Notes: generated by a model not told the origin, from the letters alone. A stretch of 64,000 bases of DNA from an uncultured Bacteroidales bacterium (GCA_902799705.1 CADCBP010000001.1:1-64000); one strand, 5' to 3'. Positions 32,477 to 42,881 are shown, counted from the first letter of the stretch. Numbers and translations are program-made.

Positions 32477-34273
32477 ATGAAAAAGTTCTTTCTTATCCTA
32501 TTCAGTATATGTTTCTCCATCGGCATGACGGCGGAGACCTATACTATTGTGTTCAAGAGCGGTAATGGCGCCGGAGACTCGGGTTCCAAGATATCGGACC
32601 TGAGCAAGATCGTCCTGAGCGCGACGGATAACTGCGTAGAAAGCGTTGTCCAAGCCAATAATATCTACAATGCCGGATCAGGAAAAGGCATCAAAGGCGG
32701 AACGGGTTCAGCAAAAGGCGAGTTGACCTTGGGTCTGAACGCCACCTATCAGATTACTTCCCTAACCGTTTTTGCCGCTTCTTACACTAATAAATCAGAC
32801 ACGACCAACGGCAAAGGAATCATTGTGTGCGACGAGACGATAGAATGGCGAAAGGGGAATAAGATGGATATTCTCCCATACACCGTCAAACTCAATAAAG
32901 CGCTTAACATGATTTCTATTGCCGCCACGACGGATAAGAACAACCGCTGGTATTTACAGGAGATCGTGTTCGAGGCACATGATCCCCAACCGCTTAAAGC
33001 ACAACTTGGAACGCCATTCAATCTGGATTTCGGCAGCGTGCCTATCGAAGAAGGTGAAACGACGGAAGATGTTGTCAGCGTTAACATCACCGGCAAACAT
33101 GTGGACGGTGCTATTCAGCTATCGCTGTCAACAGGCAAGGTCTTCTCCCTTGGAAGCAACACTTTACCTGCCGAAGGCGGTGAATTAGCCATCATTTATA
33201 GGTTGAACTATTCCGGCACAGCCAACGATAACCTGACTATCAGCGCGAAAGGACTGGACGGCAAGACAACGAATATCTCTCTTCCAATCAAGTTATCCGG
33301 CTATAAATACACTCCGCCGTCCATAGACGTTGATTCCAGTTGTATGGCGATAGGTCCAATGCCGAGTCTGTATTACGAGCCGGCACAAGGAACGCAGGAT
33401 TCCGTACTTAAGTCCCGTTTGGGAGCCATCATCATTTGTGGCGTACGCTTACGCTACGGTAGCGGGACACTGCACACCTGGGACGGTTTTTATAAAACCG
33501 ACCGCGACACCATGACCAATCAGGTGCTTGATATGTACTCGAACGAGGTCCGTTATTTTGATTCGGAACGTCCGGCAGCCGCGGTAGCCAATTTCGATAT
33601 TGAGCACATGTTGCCGAAGAGTTGGTGGGGGCGCACGGTCAACGGCGCTTATTGTGATTTATTCCATTTAGTGCCGGGCGATGCATCAGCCAACCGCAGT
33701 AAGTCCAACCATGCTCCGGGCATTCCCGGCGACACGACTTTCTGGAACGGTTCATTCGCTACCGGTAGCGGTGAGGTGTATGGATTATCGAAAGTGTTCT
33801 GCCCCGCCGATGAATACAAGGGTGATTTCGCCCGAGCCTATTTCTACATCGCTGCGTGTTATGGTGATTCGTTAGTGTGGGAACAGGAGGGTGAACCTGG
33901 ACTGGCCATGACCAACGCCCATTGGCAGGAGTTCCGACCGTGGTTACGTGATTTACTCGTCTCATGGCACAGGATGGACCCTGTAAGCGAGAAAGAGAAA
34001 GCACGCGCAATTGAGGTGAACAAGATCCAAGGCAACCGGAATCCGTTTATCGACTATCCGGAATTAGTAGAATATATTTGGGGAAACAAACAAGGTCAGG
34101 TAGTTGATTTCCGGACCCTTACCCAGAGTTACGGCGACGAGTACGGACGCGCTGAAGGCGTCTGTAATATCGAAGAGGAAAATCAGACAGCGCGCAAGGA
34201 AATGCGGGACGGGCAGATAGTCATTCTACGAAACGCGTCAGTTTTTAGCATCTTAGGACAGATCATTCGATAG
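32477..34273 (+). CDS. Secreted Endonuclease I family nuclease with N-terminal beta-domains
   Basis: 598 residues. The signal peptide is M-K-K-F-F-L-I-L-F-S-I-C-F-S-I-G-M-T-A. Residues about 20-280 look like beta-sandwich domains (F-N-L-D-F-G-S-V near 182, typical of Ig-like modules). The nuclease core near 370-520 reads D-I-E-H-M-L-P-K-S-W-W-G and D-L-F-H-L-V-P-G-D-A-S-A-N-R-S-K-S-N, the Endonuclease I beta-beta-alpha-metal site. The C-terminus (M-R-D-G-Q-I-V-I-L-R ... I-L-G-Q-I-I-R) is the shared CTD-like tail. It probably degrades DNA outside the cell for nucleotides. Confidence 0.9.
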   Translation: MKKFFLILFSICFSIGMTAETYTIVFKSGNGAGDSGSKISDLSKIVLSATDNCVESVVQANNIYNAGSGKGIKGGTGSAKGELTLGLNATYQITSLTVFAASYTNKSDTTNGKGIIVCDETIEWRKGNKMDILPYTVKLNKALNMISIAATTDKNNRWYLQEIVFEAHDPQPLKAQLGTPFNLDFGSVPIEEGETTEDVVSVNITGKHVDGAIQLSLSTGKVFSLGSNTLPAEGGELAIIYRLNYSGTANDNLTISAKGLDGKTTNISLPIKLSGYKYTPPSIDVDSSCMAIGPMPSLYYEPAQGTQDSVLKSRLGAIIICGVRLRYGSGTLHTWDGFYKTDRDTMTNQVLDMYSNEVRYFDSERPAAAVANFDIEHMLPKSWWGRTVNGAYCDLFHLVPGDASANRSKSNHAPGIPGDTTFWNGSFATGSGEVYGLSKVFCPADEYKGDFARAYFYIAACYGDSLVWEQEGEPGLAMTNAHWQEFRPWLRDLLVSWHRMDPVSEKEKARAIEVNKIQGNRNPFIDYPELVEYIWGNKQGQVVDFRTLTQSYGDEYGRAEGVCNIEEENQTARKEMRDGQIVILRNASVFSILGQIIR

Positions 34274-34333
34274 GTGTGTCAATTTTTACACATTTATCGT
34301 GAATATCTGCACGCGCGCGTAAGAAATTATGTG

Positions 34334-34341
34334 TAATTTTG
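34334..34341 (+). promoter_or_regulatory. Probable -7 box (TAATTTTG) for the envelope cluster
   Basis: TAATTTTG, 40 bases before the start of the first IgGFc-binding-type gene. No TTG is found 20 bases upstream, so the -33 element is missing or weak. Confidence 0.5.
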
Positions 34342-34381
34342 CAGCCGTAAAAATACGCATACATTTAACACTTTTAACAAT

Positions 34382-36997
34382 ATGAAAAAACAACTATTCT
34401 TCGGAGTGATTCTGGCAGCGATGACTTTACTGCCGAATACTCTGTTTGCACAATCTACAGAGGGCACCGATTTTTGGGTAACCCTGATGCGTGGTGACGA
34501 GCGTAATTATGACAAGTTATTGCTTACCTTCTCGGCCAACCATGCGACCAAAGTGTACATTGAGAACAAAGAGACCGGGTACAAAGACACTGTGGCGGTG
34601 GGTGACAACGACATCCAACAGTTAGACCTCAGTACCAACGAGGAGTCGTGCTATGTAACCGAATTGCAGGAAGAGACGCCTGTATATCGTGCATTGCATG
34701 TAACATCGGATAATCCGATTTCATTGATTGCTGCGAACTATAAGAATAAGTCCTTTGATGTGGCTTCCATTCTTCCGACATCAGCCTTGTTGAGCGAATA
34801 CCGCATTCAGTGCTATTCTCCGACGGCGCACGAGGACAATGCACAAGGAAGTCAGTTTGCGATTATTGCTGCCAACGATGACGTGGTAGCAGATATTATT
34901 CTCACAGCGAACACCAATAAAGGTGAGGCGGCTGGCGATACGCTCACTACCGACACACTGAAGAGAGGGCAAGTATATTATGTATGGACGGGTTATGGTT
35001 CCGGACTGGACTATGACTTTACCGGCACAGAAGTAAAAGCACGCAACGGCAAGAAGATTGCTGTCTTCAACGGCAACTCCCACACCAATATTCCGAATGG
35101 CATTCGTGACCGCGACCATGTGTTCTCCCAAGCCATGCCAATCAACTATTGGGGACGCCGCTTTGCAATCACGTCTTCGTTAACAACTATTGACGGCCAG
35201 TCAGCAGGTACTTATTGGGAGCGTATCGATAAGATTCGCGTTCAGGCGCTGGTGGACAGTACGGTAGTGGTACTCGATGGCGATACCATTCATACCTTCA
35301 GTTTCCTGGAGGGTGACGATGAAGACAAAAAGCACTTCTTCGAATTCGACTTCGGAGCAAAAGATGCTAAAACTGATTATTCAGGTGACGGCAAACACCA
35401 GTGGTACGACGGTGTGAGCCATTATATCGAAACCTCTTGTCCGTGCGCAGTTCACTTGTTCATGACCAGTGACCGCTATGACCACAAGAGCGGGAAGTAC
35501 TGCAACGGTGACCCTTCGGAGATTTGGGTAAACCCGATTGAGCAGAAAATCAAAGAGTTAACGTTTGGTACCTTCGAAACCCAACAAGTGAAGGACCACT
35601 TTATCAATATCATCACAACTAAGGACAATTATAAGTCCGTTAGATTGGATGGTGATGACATCTCCGGTCAATTCCAAGAGTTGAACGGCAATGCCGATTA
35701 TATGTTCGCGCGTTTAACAGGCGTCATCAACGGCACACACACCTTGGTTTCCGACTCCGGATTCATCGCTCACGTATATGGTTTTGGTGAGAAAGAGAGT
35801 TACGGATACCCTGCCGGAGGTAACACCAAAGACCTGTCAGCTACGCTGTATATTGACGACGTACCTTATTCTCCGGATGGTGACAACCTCCTCTGCGGAG
35901 ACAAGAGTGTACTCTTTGAGTGCCGTCTGGATTACGAACCCGACAGTATATACTGGTTCTTCGGCGATGGCGCAGACACTTTGCTGATTGGTGTAGATTC
36001 CATTCGCCACTTCTACGATGTAGGTGATCGCGGCAATGTAAACTTCGAGGCCTACGTGAAGATCTTCCGTGAGATAGGTTCACACGATGATGATTGCTAC
36101 GAATGGACCGCGTATGATTACGATAGTATTCATTTCCATGTGAATGTCGGCATGCCGATCATCGAAGTGAAGCGTATTGAGATCCCGCGTTGTATCGAGT
36201 TAGGTACAGCAACAGATATCAAGATCGTTCTGTTCAACCCTGCAAAAGTCGATCTGACGAGTGACAGCGTGAAGATCACCTTTACGCAGGCAGCATTGGA
36301 TGCAAAATTCAAGAACGAAGATATAAAAATCATTGGCGACTCGATGATTGTCGTACATGTACCGGCTGACACTCCGGATCGTACGCCGTTTAACATGCAT
36401 ATACATATCGGTTCGAAATGCGAGTCCACCGTCTTCGACAAGGATATCGAGTTCCATATGGAATATGCCATCAAACAATTGGAGCAACGCTACAACAATG
36501 TGTTAGGTCTGATTGCATCGAAATATACGGATAAGACGCTGAGCGATTTCGAATGGTATCACGATAGTGTATTGGTTGCCAACCAGCAATCGAGTGTGCT
36601 CTTCCTGGATGAGAAAGATCCACAGACAAGCGGCGAGTACTTCGTTTGCTATATCGTACAGGAAGCAGGCAAAGAGCCGTTCAGAGAATGTACCTGCCCG
36701 GTAACCTTCAACCCGGATGGTACAGGCCACTCCTTCACTCCTGACGAGACGGGTCTGGATATCTCCGGAACAGTTGTCATCAAAGGCAATACAGCATTCG
36801 TCAATGCCGACTGGAAGGGTAAAACAGATATTGAATGTTACGCACAATGGATCAGCGTAACAGGTTCTACAAGCCAGAAATATAACATCCCGGACGGTGG
36901 ACGCGCCATTCCGACTCCGACAGAGAACGGATTCTATATCCTGCGCGTAGTAACAGACGGTGCCGCCCGTAGTTTCAAAATCTATATTAACCACTAA
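34382..36997 (+). CDS. IgGFc-binding-type surface protein with PKD-like domain (first copy)
   Basis: 871 residues with a signal peptide. The mature start S-T-E-G-T-D-F-W-V-T, then N-P-I-S-L-I-A-A-N-Y-K-N-K-S-F-D and G-S-Q-F-A-I-I, is the IgGFc-binding N-terminal pattern (about 25-470). A PKD-like stretch (Y-W-F-F-G-D-G near 522) and further beta-domains follow. The C-terminus G-F-Y-I-L-R-V-V-T-D-G then F-K-I-Y-I-N resembles the classical type A CTD of type IX secretion. It is paralogous to the gene at 39361. It heads a cluster with an OmpA-type protein 20 bases downstream. Confidence 0.85.
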   Translation: MKKQLFFGVILAAMTLLPNTLFAQSTEGTDFWVTLMRGDERNYDKLLLTFSANHATKVYIENKETGYKDTVAVGDNDIQQLDLSTNEESCYVTELQEETPVYRALHVTSDNPISLIAANYKNKSFDVASILPTSALLSEYRIQCYSPTAHEDNAQGSQFAIIAANDDVVADIILTANTNKGEAAGDTLTTDTLKRGQVYYVWTGYGSGLDYDFTGTEVKARNGKKIAVFNGNSHTNIPNGIRDRDHVFSQAMPINYWGRRFAITSSLTTIDGQSAGTYWERIDKIRVQALVDSTVVVLDGDTIHTFSFLEGDDEDKKHFFEFDFGAKDAKTDYSGDGKHQWYDGVSHYIETSCPCAVHLFMTSDRYDHKSGKYCNGDPSEIWVNPIEQKIKELTFGTFETQQVKDHFINIITTKDNYKSVRLDGDDISGQFQELNGNADYMFARLTGVINGTHTLVSDSGFIAHVYGFGEKESYGYPAGGNTKDLSATLYIDDVPYSPDGDNLLCGDKSVLFECRLDYEPDSIYWFFGDGADTLLIGVDSIRHFYDVGDRGNVNFEAYVKIFREIGSHDDDCYEWTAYDYDSIHFHVNVGMPIIEVKRIEIPRCIELGTATDIKIVLFNPAKVDLTSDSVKITFTQAALDAKFKNEDIKIIGDSMIVVHVPADTPDRTPFNMHIHIGSKCESTVFDKDIEFHMEYAIKQLEQRYNNVLGLIASKYTDKTLSDFEWYHDSVLVANQQSSVLFLDEKDPQTSGEYFVCYIVQEAGKEPFRECTCPVTFNPDGTGHSFTPDETGLDISGTVVIKGNTAFVNADWKGKTDIECYAQWISVTGSTSQKYNIPDGGRAIPTPTENGFYILRVVTDGAARSFKIYINH

Positions 36998-37017
36998 TCA
37001 TCAGGGAGGACACAGAT

Positions 37018-39342
37018 ATGAAAAATATATTCCAATACATACTGATTGCAAGTGTTGCTCTTAGTTTAACCTGCGCTCCTGCAGCCGTTTATGCAATGCC
37101 GGAACCGGCGCCTGCGGCACAAACAGCACAACAGAAAGCGGCGGAGCAGAAGAAGAAAGAAGCAGAGAAAAAGAAGAAAGAGGCAGAGAAAGCCAAAGCA
37201 CAAAAGGCCAAAGAGAAAGCCAAAGCCGCGGCTGCCAAGGAGAAAGAAAAAGCCAAAGCTGCCGCTGCTAAGCAGCGCGAGGCAGAGAAACGTCAGCAAG
37301 AGACAGAAAAAGCCAAAGCTGCTGCCGCTAAGGCCAATGAGCAAAAGAAAGCCGCAGCAGAGAAGCAGCGTGCTCAGCAAGCCAAAGCGAATGAGCAGAA
37401 ACGCGAAGAAGCTGCCAAAGCTGCAGCCAAAGCCCAAGCGCAACGCGACAAAGAGGCCGCAGAGCGCGCTAAGGTAGCTGCACAACGCGAGGAAGCCAAA
37501 CTCAAGAAAGAGGCTGAAACAAAGGCCAAAGAAGAGAAAGCAATCCGCGACTACGAGAAATACCAGGAGAGTCTGGCTAATCCCAAACCGGAGGTTATCT
37601 CCCTCTTTAACCTCGGTCTTCGCGTCGGCTACTCGGCTTTGATGGATAAGATCCAGCCGACAGCAGACGGTTCGCTCTGGGGTGCCGGAACACTCAACCG
37701 CAGCAATGCCCTGCAGCAACTCAAAGGCGGCGGAGGTGTCGGTTTGAACCTCACCTATAACCTCGAATACGAACATTTCCTCTTCGAGACAGGTTTGGAC
37801 TTCCGCTTCCTCAATTCCACCTCGACGTACGGCTTTACCGCTACGCGTTCAGACTTGGCTTATGGCGCGAGATACGACTATCTCTTCGATAACCTCAAAG
37901 AGAGCCGTAATATGATGCAGATCGGTGTGCCGGTGATGTTCGGTGCGCAGTTCAGCCGCTATTACTTCCTCTTGGGAGCGAAGATATATTACTCGCTCTG
38001 GAACTCCTACAGCCAGAGCGGTCGCTATGATATCACCGTAACAGACCCCATGTATCTGGAGCCTTACGGTATGGGTATTCATGAGTTGAACGGACAGACC
38101 AACCAGAAGATTCAGTTCAAGCAACCGGATGTCAGCCTTGCTGCGGAATTTGGTATTGACCTGGACGAGTGGTTACAGGCACAGCCGCGTAATGATAAAG
38201 ACGCTAAGAAACGCCGCCAACAGGTGAAAGCCGGACAACGTCTGCCGTTCGGCCGTGAACACATACACTACCGCGTAGCGTTGTTTGCCGAGTACGGTGT
38301 ACTGAATATCAACGGTACGCCGGCGGCCAAGCCCGTTGAGTTCGCGGACAACCAAGTACCGGTACAGCGGAGTAACACGATGCTCGCCATGAACGGTGAC
38401 AGCAAACTGAATCCTCTCTTTGTAGGTGCGAAATTCACCGTACAGTTTGAGGTTCCGGGTAAGAAAGCCCGTCCCGTTCCGCCGCCTCCTGCTTACGCTA
38501 TCTACAGCGTAGTGGACGAGAGCACGAACCAGCCGTTGCAGGTTGCCTTCATAGAGACACGCGGTACAGAGTCCGGCAAGATTGCGCTGCGCGAGAAACA
38601 GATAGGACCAAAGGGTATCCGTCAGAAACATGCGTTGGGTAACTTCACCGTTGAAGCAAGAGCGGAGAACTACTACCCTGCTTCGCAGCAGTTTACAGTG
38701 GACGAGGTGGGCTCGACTCAATATGTTACTATCGCCCTCAAGCACCTGCCTGTCCTGCGCGTACGCGTATATAATAAGGAGACAGGATTGGCGGTTCCGG
38801 CTACCGTGCAGATTCTCAAAGCTGATACAAAAGAACCGGCTTACAGCCTGGCTACCGATTCGACGACCGGTACTACCAGCAAGATGCTGGAGGAAGGTCC
38901 GCAGTATTCGATTCATATTGCCCAGATGGGTTACGACACACTTGATATGCCGATTGCCTTCATAGGCGATTCGATGAATATCGCCTTGTCGCCGGTTAAG
39001 AAGGGTGAGGTATTCATTGTAAAGAACCTGTATTTCGCTACGAACAAGACGCGTATCCTCAGTCGTTCGGAAGAGGCACTCCAAGCCCTCTACATGTACC
39101 TCGCGCGCAATCCGCAAGTACGTATCAAGATTGTCGGTCACACCGATAACGTAGGTAAGGATGCCGCCAACCAGAAGTTGTCCGATGGTCGTGCCAACGA
39201 GGTAATGAAAGACCTTATTGAACGTGGTATAGCACCGGAGCGCATCGAGGCGGAAGGTCGCGGCGAGACACAACCTATCGACACCAATGATACCGAGGAA
39301 GGCCGTCAGAACAACCGTCGTGTAGAAATCGAAATCCTGTAA
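37018..39342 (+). CDS. OmpA-family outer-membrane protein with a TolA-like N-terminal Lys/Ala coiled coil
   Basis: 774 residues. After the signal peptide (ending A-V-Y-A) comes a block of about 155 residues (26-180) made almost only of A, K, E, Q and R, like TolA domain II. A beta-barrel-like region follows (L-G-L-R-V-G-Y-S ... 200-490), then a carboxypeptidase-like or Ig-like part (Y-S-V-V-D-E-S-T-N-Q-P-L), and an OmpA C-terminal domain (I-V-G-H-T-D-N-V-G ... N-R-R-V-E-I-E) that binds peptidoglycan. The coiled coil before the barrel is unusual. It lies between two paralogous surface proteins that it may help export or anchor. Confidence 0.88.
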   Translation: MKNIFQYILIASVALSLTCAPAAVYAMPEPAPAAQTAQQKAAEQKKKEAEKKKKEAEKAKAQKAKEKAKAAAAKEKEKAKAAAAKQREAEKRQQETEKAKAAAAKANEQKKAAAEKQRAQQAKANEQKREEAAKAAAKAQAQRDKEAAERAKVAAQREEAKLKKEAETKAKEEKAIRDYEKYQESLANPKPEVISLFNLGLRVGYSALMDKIQPTADGSLWGAGTLNRSNALQQLKGGGGVGLNLTYNLEYEHFLFETGLDFRFLNSTSTYGFTATRSDLAYGARYDYLFDNLKESRNMMQIGVPVMFGAQFSRYYFLLGAKIYYSLWNSYSQSGRYDITVTDPMYLEPYGMGIHELNGQTNQKIQFKQPDVSLAAEFGIDLDEWLQAQPRNDKDAKKRRQQVKAGQRLPFGREHIHYRVALFAEYGVLNINGTPAAKPVEFADNQVPVQRSNTMLAMNGDSKLNPLFVGAKFTVQFEVPGKKARPVPPPPAYAIYSVVDESTNQPLQVAFIETRGTESGKIALREKQIGPKGIRQKHALGNFTVEARAENYYPASQQFTVDEVGSTQYVTIALKHLPVLRVRVYNKETGLAVPATVQILKADTKEPAYSLATDSTTGTTSKMLEEGPQYSIHIAQMGYDTLDMPIAFIGDSMNIALSPVKKGEVFIVKNLYFATNKTRILSRSEEALQALYMYLARNPQVRIKIVGHTDNVGKDAANQKLSDGRANEVMKDLIERGIAPERIEAEGRGETQPIDTNDTEEGRQNNRRVEIEIL

Positions 39343-39360
39343 AATATAATCATCTGAGAT

Positions 39361-42165
39361 ATGAAACGATTCATCAAATCGCTAACATTAGTAGCGTTGT
39401 TCGCTGGTTATTGCATCCCGTCTTGGGCGCAAGCACCCTCCACGGAAGGTAAAGACTTCTGGGTAACGTTCCTGCGTGCAGATTCGGATAATCCGGAAGA
39501 GTTAAAATTAACTCTCTCCGCACGAGAAGCTTGTACCGCACTTATTGAAAACCCCACTACGGGCTTCAGAAGAGAAGTGACTATTCCGGATAAAGATAAT
39601 AACTTCGCTGTTCAAGAAGTAATTCCTAAAAATCATTGTTATAGTTCCAATAACAATGCACTTACCTACACGGCCGTACATGTCACAGCAACAAAAGACA
39701 TATCCCTTTTTGGAGGTAACTACCGAAACAAATCTTTTGATGCGGCCAATATACTTCCTACGGAAGCGTTGTTAGATGACTATCTCATCCAAACATACCC
39801 TGCATCTGATCATGAGAATAAAGAACAAGGTAGTCACTTTGCGATAGTTGCCGTAGAGGATGGAGAAACTATAGTGGATTTCAACTTGACGACATCAGCT
39901 AATGTTCCCGGAAAATCTAATACAGGTAACTTTACTACTCTCAAAAAGGGACAAGTTTGTTATGTATGGACAGGGAACAACAAAGATGATATATCGGATT
40001 TAAGTGGTTCTTCTATTCGGGCGCGAAATGGTAAGAAGATAGCTGTCTTCCAGGGTTGTCCGCATACCAACGTACCGGATCGAGTACGAAACCGTGATCA
40101 CATCTTCTCTCAAGCGATGCCTACTGCTTATTGGGGTACTGAGTTTGGTATTACCTCGTCGTTATTGCGACGTCGCGACATCGTAGCTGTCATGGCCATT
40201 AACGATGGTACGAAAGTTTATATCAATAATGAGGATGGAGATACCATTCTCGTTCACACGTTCAATTTCAATTCTTCCGACCCACAGGAACGCAAACACT
40301 ATTGGACCTTTGAAATCGGTGAGTTTTTTGCGTATTGTAGTAGTAAGGAATCTCCGTATAATGGAGAACTTCTCCCTCCATTAGTCGTAGATTCTTCATG
40401 TTATATCACTACTTCATGCCCCGCAGGCGTGCACCTTATTATGGCGTCCAATCGCTATGATCTTCCGACTCTAGACACTCCAGAACCGGATTCGGATCCT
40501 GCATTACTTTGGATTAGTCCGATTGAACAGGTTATTAAAGAGATTAATTTCGCGACATACGACAAAGGTATCAATACACATTATGTGAATATTGTAACGC
40601 CGACTGCTAATGTTCCGAATATGACCTTTGATGGAAATAGCATTCAGCAATATTTTCATCCGGTATATGGAAAGGATGACTATTCCTTCGCCCGTGTTCC
40701 CATTTCTACCGGTGGACACAATATAAAAGGAGACTTAGGTTTCATTGCGCATGTCTATGGCTATGGAGAAAAAGCGTCGTACGCTTACTCCTGCGGTTCT
40801 TCTACCATCCAGCGCAGTATATCCTTCAACGATACGCCGCTGGAGATTGATAGCATCAGCAAGACCTCCTTCTGCGTTGATGAAAAGATTGAGATGAAGC
40901 TCAATATCGGTAATAACGATTACCAGAGCGTACACTGGGACTACGGAGACGGTGTCACCTACGATTCTGACCCGGACGCCCCCAACAGCGAAAAGAAAAT
41001 GTCCACTCATACCTATACTTCTCCCGGTTGGTATGATCTGAAAGTAATAGCAAAATATATCAACCCGTGTACCGGCACACCGCATACCGAACCGCTTGGC
41101 CTGCGATTCTATGTATCGCGTCCGGATACGATTCGTCATACCGGCAGCGATTGTGTACCGGAAGATTACTCTGGCGAGATGGTTGTTCTTGATACTATGA
41201 CGTATGGCTGCGACTCTATCGTTATTATACAGAAATTCCTCAATCGGAATTCTTCGTACGAGTATAGCGTGACGGCTGAAGATGCTTACACCCTCAGGGA
41301 TTCGACCTACACGACTTCGACGGATGTCACATGGACGACGCGCAACTCGAATAACTGCGACTCCACGATCACATGCCATATTCAGATTGTGAAATGCCTT
41401 GGAATGAAGATAGAGAACAAGCCGGAAGAACAAGAGGTTTGTGCCGGTGAGAATCTGGATATTCCATTCTCCTATAACCGCGACGGCGGCCACATCAATG
41501 CCTATCTATGCAAAGTCGTCCATGATCCATCCGCGGAATATGGTTATCGGTTAGTGGACACGACTAAGGTATCTATCAAAGAGGAGGACCCGGAAGATGA
41601 CCGTAAGTTCGGCTCGCTCAATCTGCCTATCAGCGCTTGGAAGCCAGGTCACTACGTAGGCTGTATCCTTATGGAAGATGCCAACTGCAAGATTACTAAA
41701 GAAGGCATCGAACAACCTGCCATAGAGCAGTCAACAGCGCTGGATATCACCATTAAGTATCCGGAGAATATCATTGCCTTTAAGTTCAATAATGTCCTTG
41801 CCGTATATCAAAGTGGCTTTGGAGGCAACAAGGGTTATGACTTCGTGGCTTATCAGTGGTACCGCAACGACGAGAAGATTGATGCACTCAAGAATCCGTC
41901 CGCAGCAACCTCTATCTACCATAGCGAGGAAATCTTCGTCCCCGGCGACAAGTACTACGTATTGCTCACCGAGAGCGGCAAAGACCCGCTGGTTTCTTGC
42001 CCGTTCACCGTTCCGGATGATCTGGACGACTATTATGTGAAGAAGGATACTATTACGCAAGAATATAACGAGGATAATACGGCCAACAAGATGATGATTG
42101 ACAATCGTATCTGCGTCGAGTTAGAAGGACGGATTTACGACATGTACGGTCAGCGTGTGAAATGA
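39361..42165 (+). CDS. IgGFc-binding-type surface protein with PKD domain (second copy)
   Basis: 934 residues, a paralogue of the 34382 protein: S-T-E-G-K-D-F-W-V-T at the mature start, G-G-N-Y-R-N-K-S-F-D, S-Q-A-M-P-T-A-Y-W-G, A-H-V-Y-G-Y-G-E-K. A PKD domain (W-D-Y-G-D-G near 528) and Ig-like parts follow. The tail M-M-I-D-N-R-I-C-V-E ... Y-D-M-Y-G-Q-R-V-K is the shared CTD-like motif. The first 1.4 kb is clearly richer in A/T than the rest, with a change near 40780, which suggests recombination or gene conversion. The stop overlaps the next start by 4 bases. Confidence 0.85.
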   Translation: MKRFIKSLTLVALFAGYCIPSWAQAPSTEGKDFWVTFLRADSDNPEELKLTLSAREACTALIENPTTGFRREVTIPDKDNNFAVQEVIPKNHCYSSNNNALTYTAVHVTATKDISLFGGNYRNKSFDAANILPTEALLDDYLIQTYPASDHENKEQGSHFAIVAVEDGETIVDFNLTTSANVPGKSNTGNFTTLKKGQVCYVWTGNNKDDISDLSGSSIRARNGKKIAVFQGCPHTNVPDRVRNRDHIFSQAMPTAYWGTEFGITSSLLRRRDIVAVMAINDGTKVYINNEDGDTILVHTFNFNSSDPQERKHYWTFEIGEFFAYCSSKESPYNGELLPPLVVDSSCYITTSCPAGVHLIMASNRYDLPTLDTPEPDSDPALLWISPIEQVIKEINFATYDKGINTHYVNIVTPTANVPNMTFDGNSIQQYFHPVYGKDDYSFARVPISTGGHNIKGDLGFIAHVYGYGEKASYAYSCGSSTIQRSISFNDTPLEIDSISKTSFCVDEKIEMKLNIGNNDYQSVHWDYGDGVTYDSDPDAPNSEKKMSTHTYTSPGWYDLKVIAKYINPCTGTPHTEPLGLRFYVSRPDTIRHTGSDCVPEDYSGEMVVLDTMTYGCDSIVIIQKFLNRNSSYEYSVTAEDAYTLRDSTYTTSTDVTWTTRNSNNCDSTITCHIQIVKCLGMKIENKPEEQEVCAGENLDIPFSYNRDGGHINAYLCKVVHDPSAEYGYRLVDTTKVSIKEEDPEDDRKFGSLNLPISAWKPGHYVGCILMEDANCKITKEGIEQPAIEQSTALDITIKYPENIIAFKFNNVLAVYQSGFGGNKGYDFVAYQWYRNDEKIDALKNPSAATSIYHSEEIFVPGDKYYVLLTESGKDPLVSCPFTVPDDLDDYYVKKDTITQEYNEDNTANKMMIDNRICVELEGRIYDMYGQRVK

Positions 42166-42851
42166 CCCAAAGCAAGTCACAAATAACTACGCTGCTACGC
42201 AGTAACAGTATTTTCCTGTCGCTAAGCCTGGTGCTCATTGTAGCATTGGGCTTAGCCCTTTTATATATCCCGAAAGGCGACTTGCACCTGTTGTTATGCG
42301 ACCGTCACACGCCCGCACGCGATATATTCTATAGGTATTATACGCAAGTGGCGGAGTGGTTTCCTTACGCGTTATGCGCCGCCATCCTCCTTTTCGGCCG
42401 TCTCGGAGACGGATTGTTTGCGTCCGCCTGCCAGGCTTTCTCTGCCCTCACCACACAGGTCATCAAGCATATTCTGGTAGCCCCCAGACCCCTTACATGG
42501 TTCTCCGAGCACATGCCGGATGTCCGACTGCCCTTGACGGACGGCGTGACGATGAACTACTGGCTCTCTTTCCCCTCCGGCCACACGACATCTTTCTTCG
42601 CCCTTGCGCTGGCGCTGTCTATCTTACTCTCCACCAGGATTCCTAAAATCCCCGGCATCTTAGTACAAATAGTGCTCTTTGCGCTGGCGGCGCTTGGCGG
42701 GTACAGCCGCATTTATCTGAGCCAGCATTTCACGGCGGATGTCTTCGGCGGCATGATTGTCGGATGTCTCATTACCATCGTGTGCTATGCTGTTTTTTAC
42801 CGCTTTGAGGACAAAAAATGGTATAATTACCGTGTTTTTACAAAAAAATGA
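42162..42851 (+). CDS. PAP2-family membrane phosphatase
   Basis: 229 residues with about six membrane helices. The three PAP2 motifs are present: K-H-I-L-V-A-P-R-P, P-S-G-H-T-T and R-I-Y-L-S-Q-H-F-T-A-D. Such enzymes dephosphorylate lipid phosphates, for example undecaprenyl pyrophosphate or lipid A. It overlaps the stop of the surface-protein gene by 4 bases (ATGA), so it is co-translated with it. Confidence 0.92.
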   Translation: MTQSKSQITTLLRSNSIFLSLSLVLIVALGLALLYIPKGDLHLLLCDRHTPARDIFYRYYTQVAEWFPYALCAAILLFGRLGDGLFASACQAFSALTTQVIKHILVAPRPLTWFSEHMPDVRLPLTDGVTMNYWLSFPSGHTTSFFALALALSILLSTRIPKIPGILVQIVLFALAALGGYSRIYLSQHFTADVFGGMIVGCLITIVCYAVFYRFEDKKWYNYRVFTKK

Positions 42852-42881
42852 CCCCTAAAGTGCATTTTTTTTCAAAAAAAT

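Noticed and set aside
37066..37776. 236-codon Leu/Phe-rich frame opposite the Lys/Ala coiled coil, looking like a membrane protein
   Set aside because: It is the complement of Lys and Glu codons; the hydrophobic look is an artefact.
38173..39273. 366-codon minus-strand frame opposite the OmpA-type gene
   Set aside because: Antisense shadow; the plus strand carries the OmpA domain.
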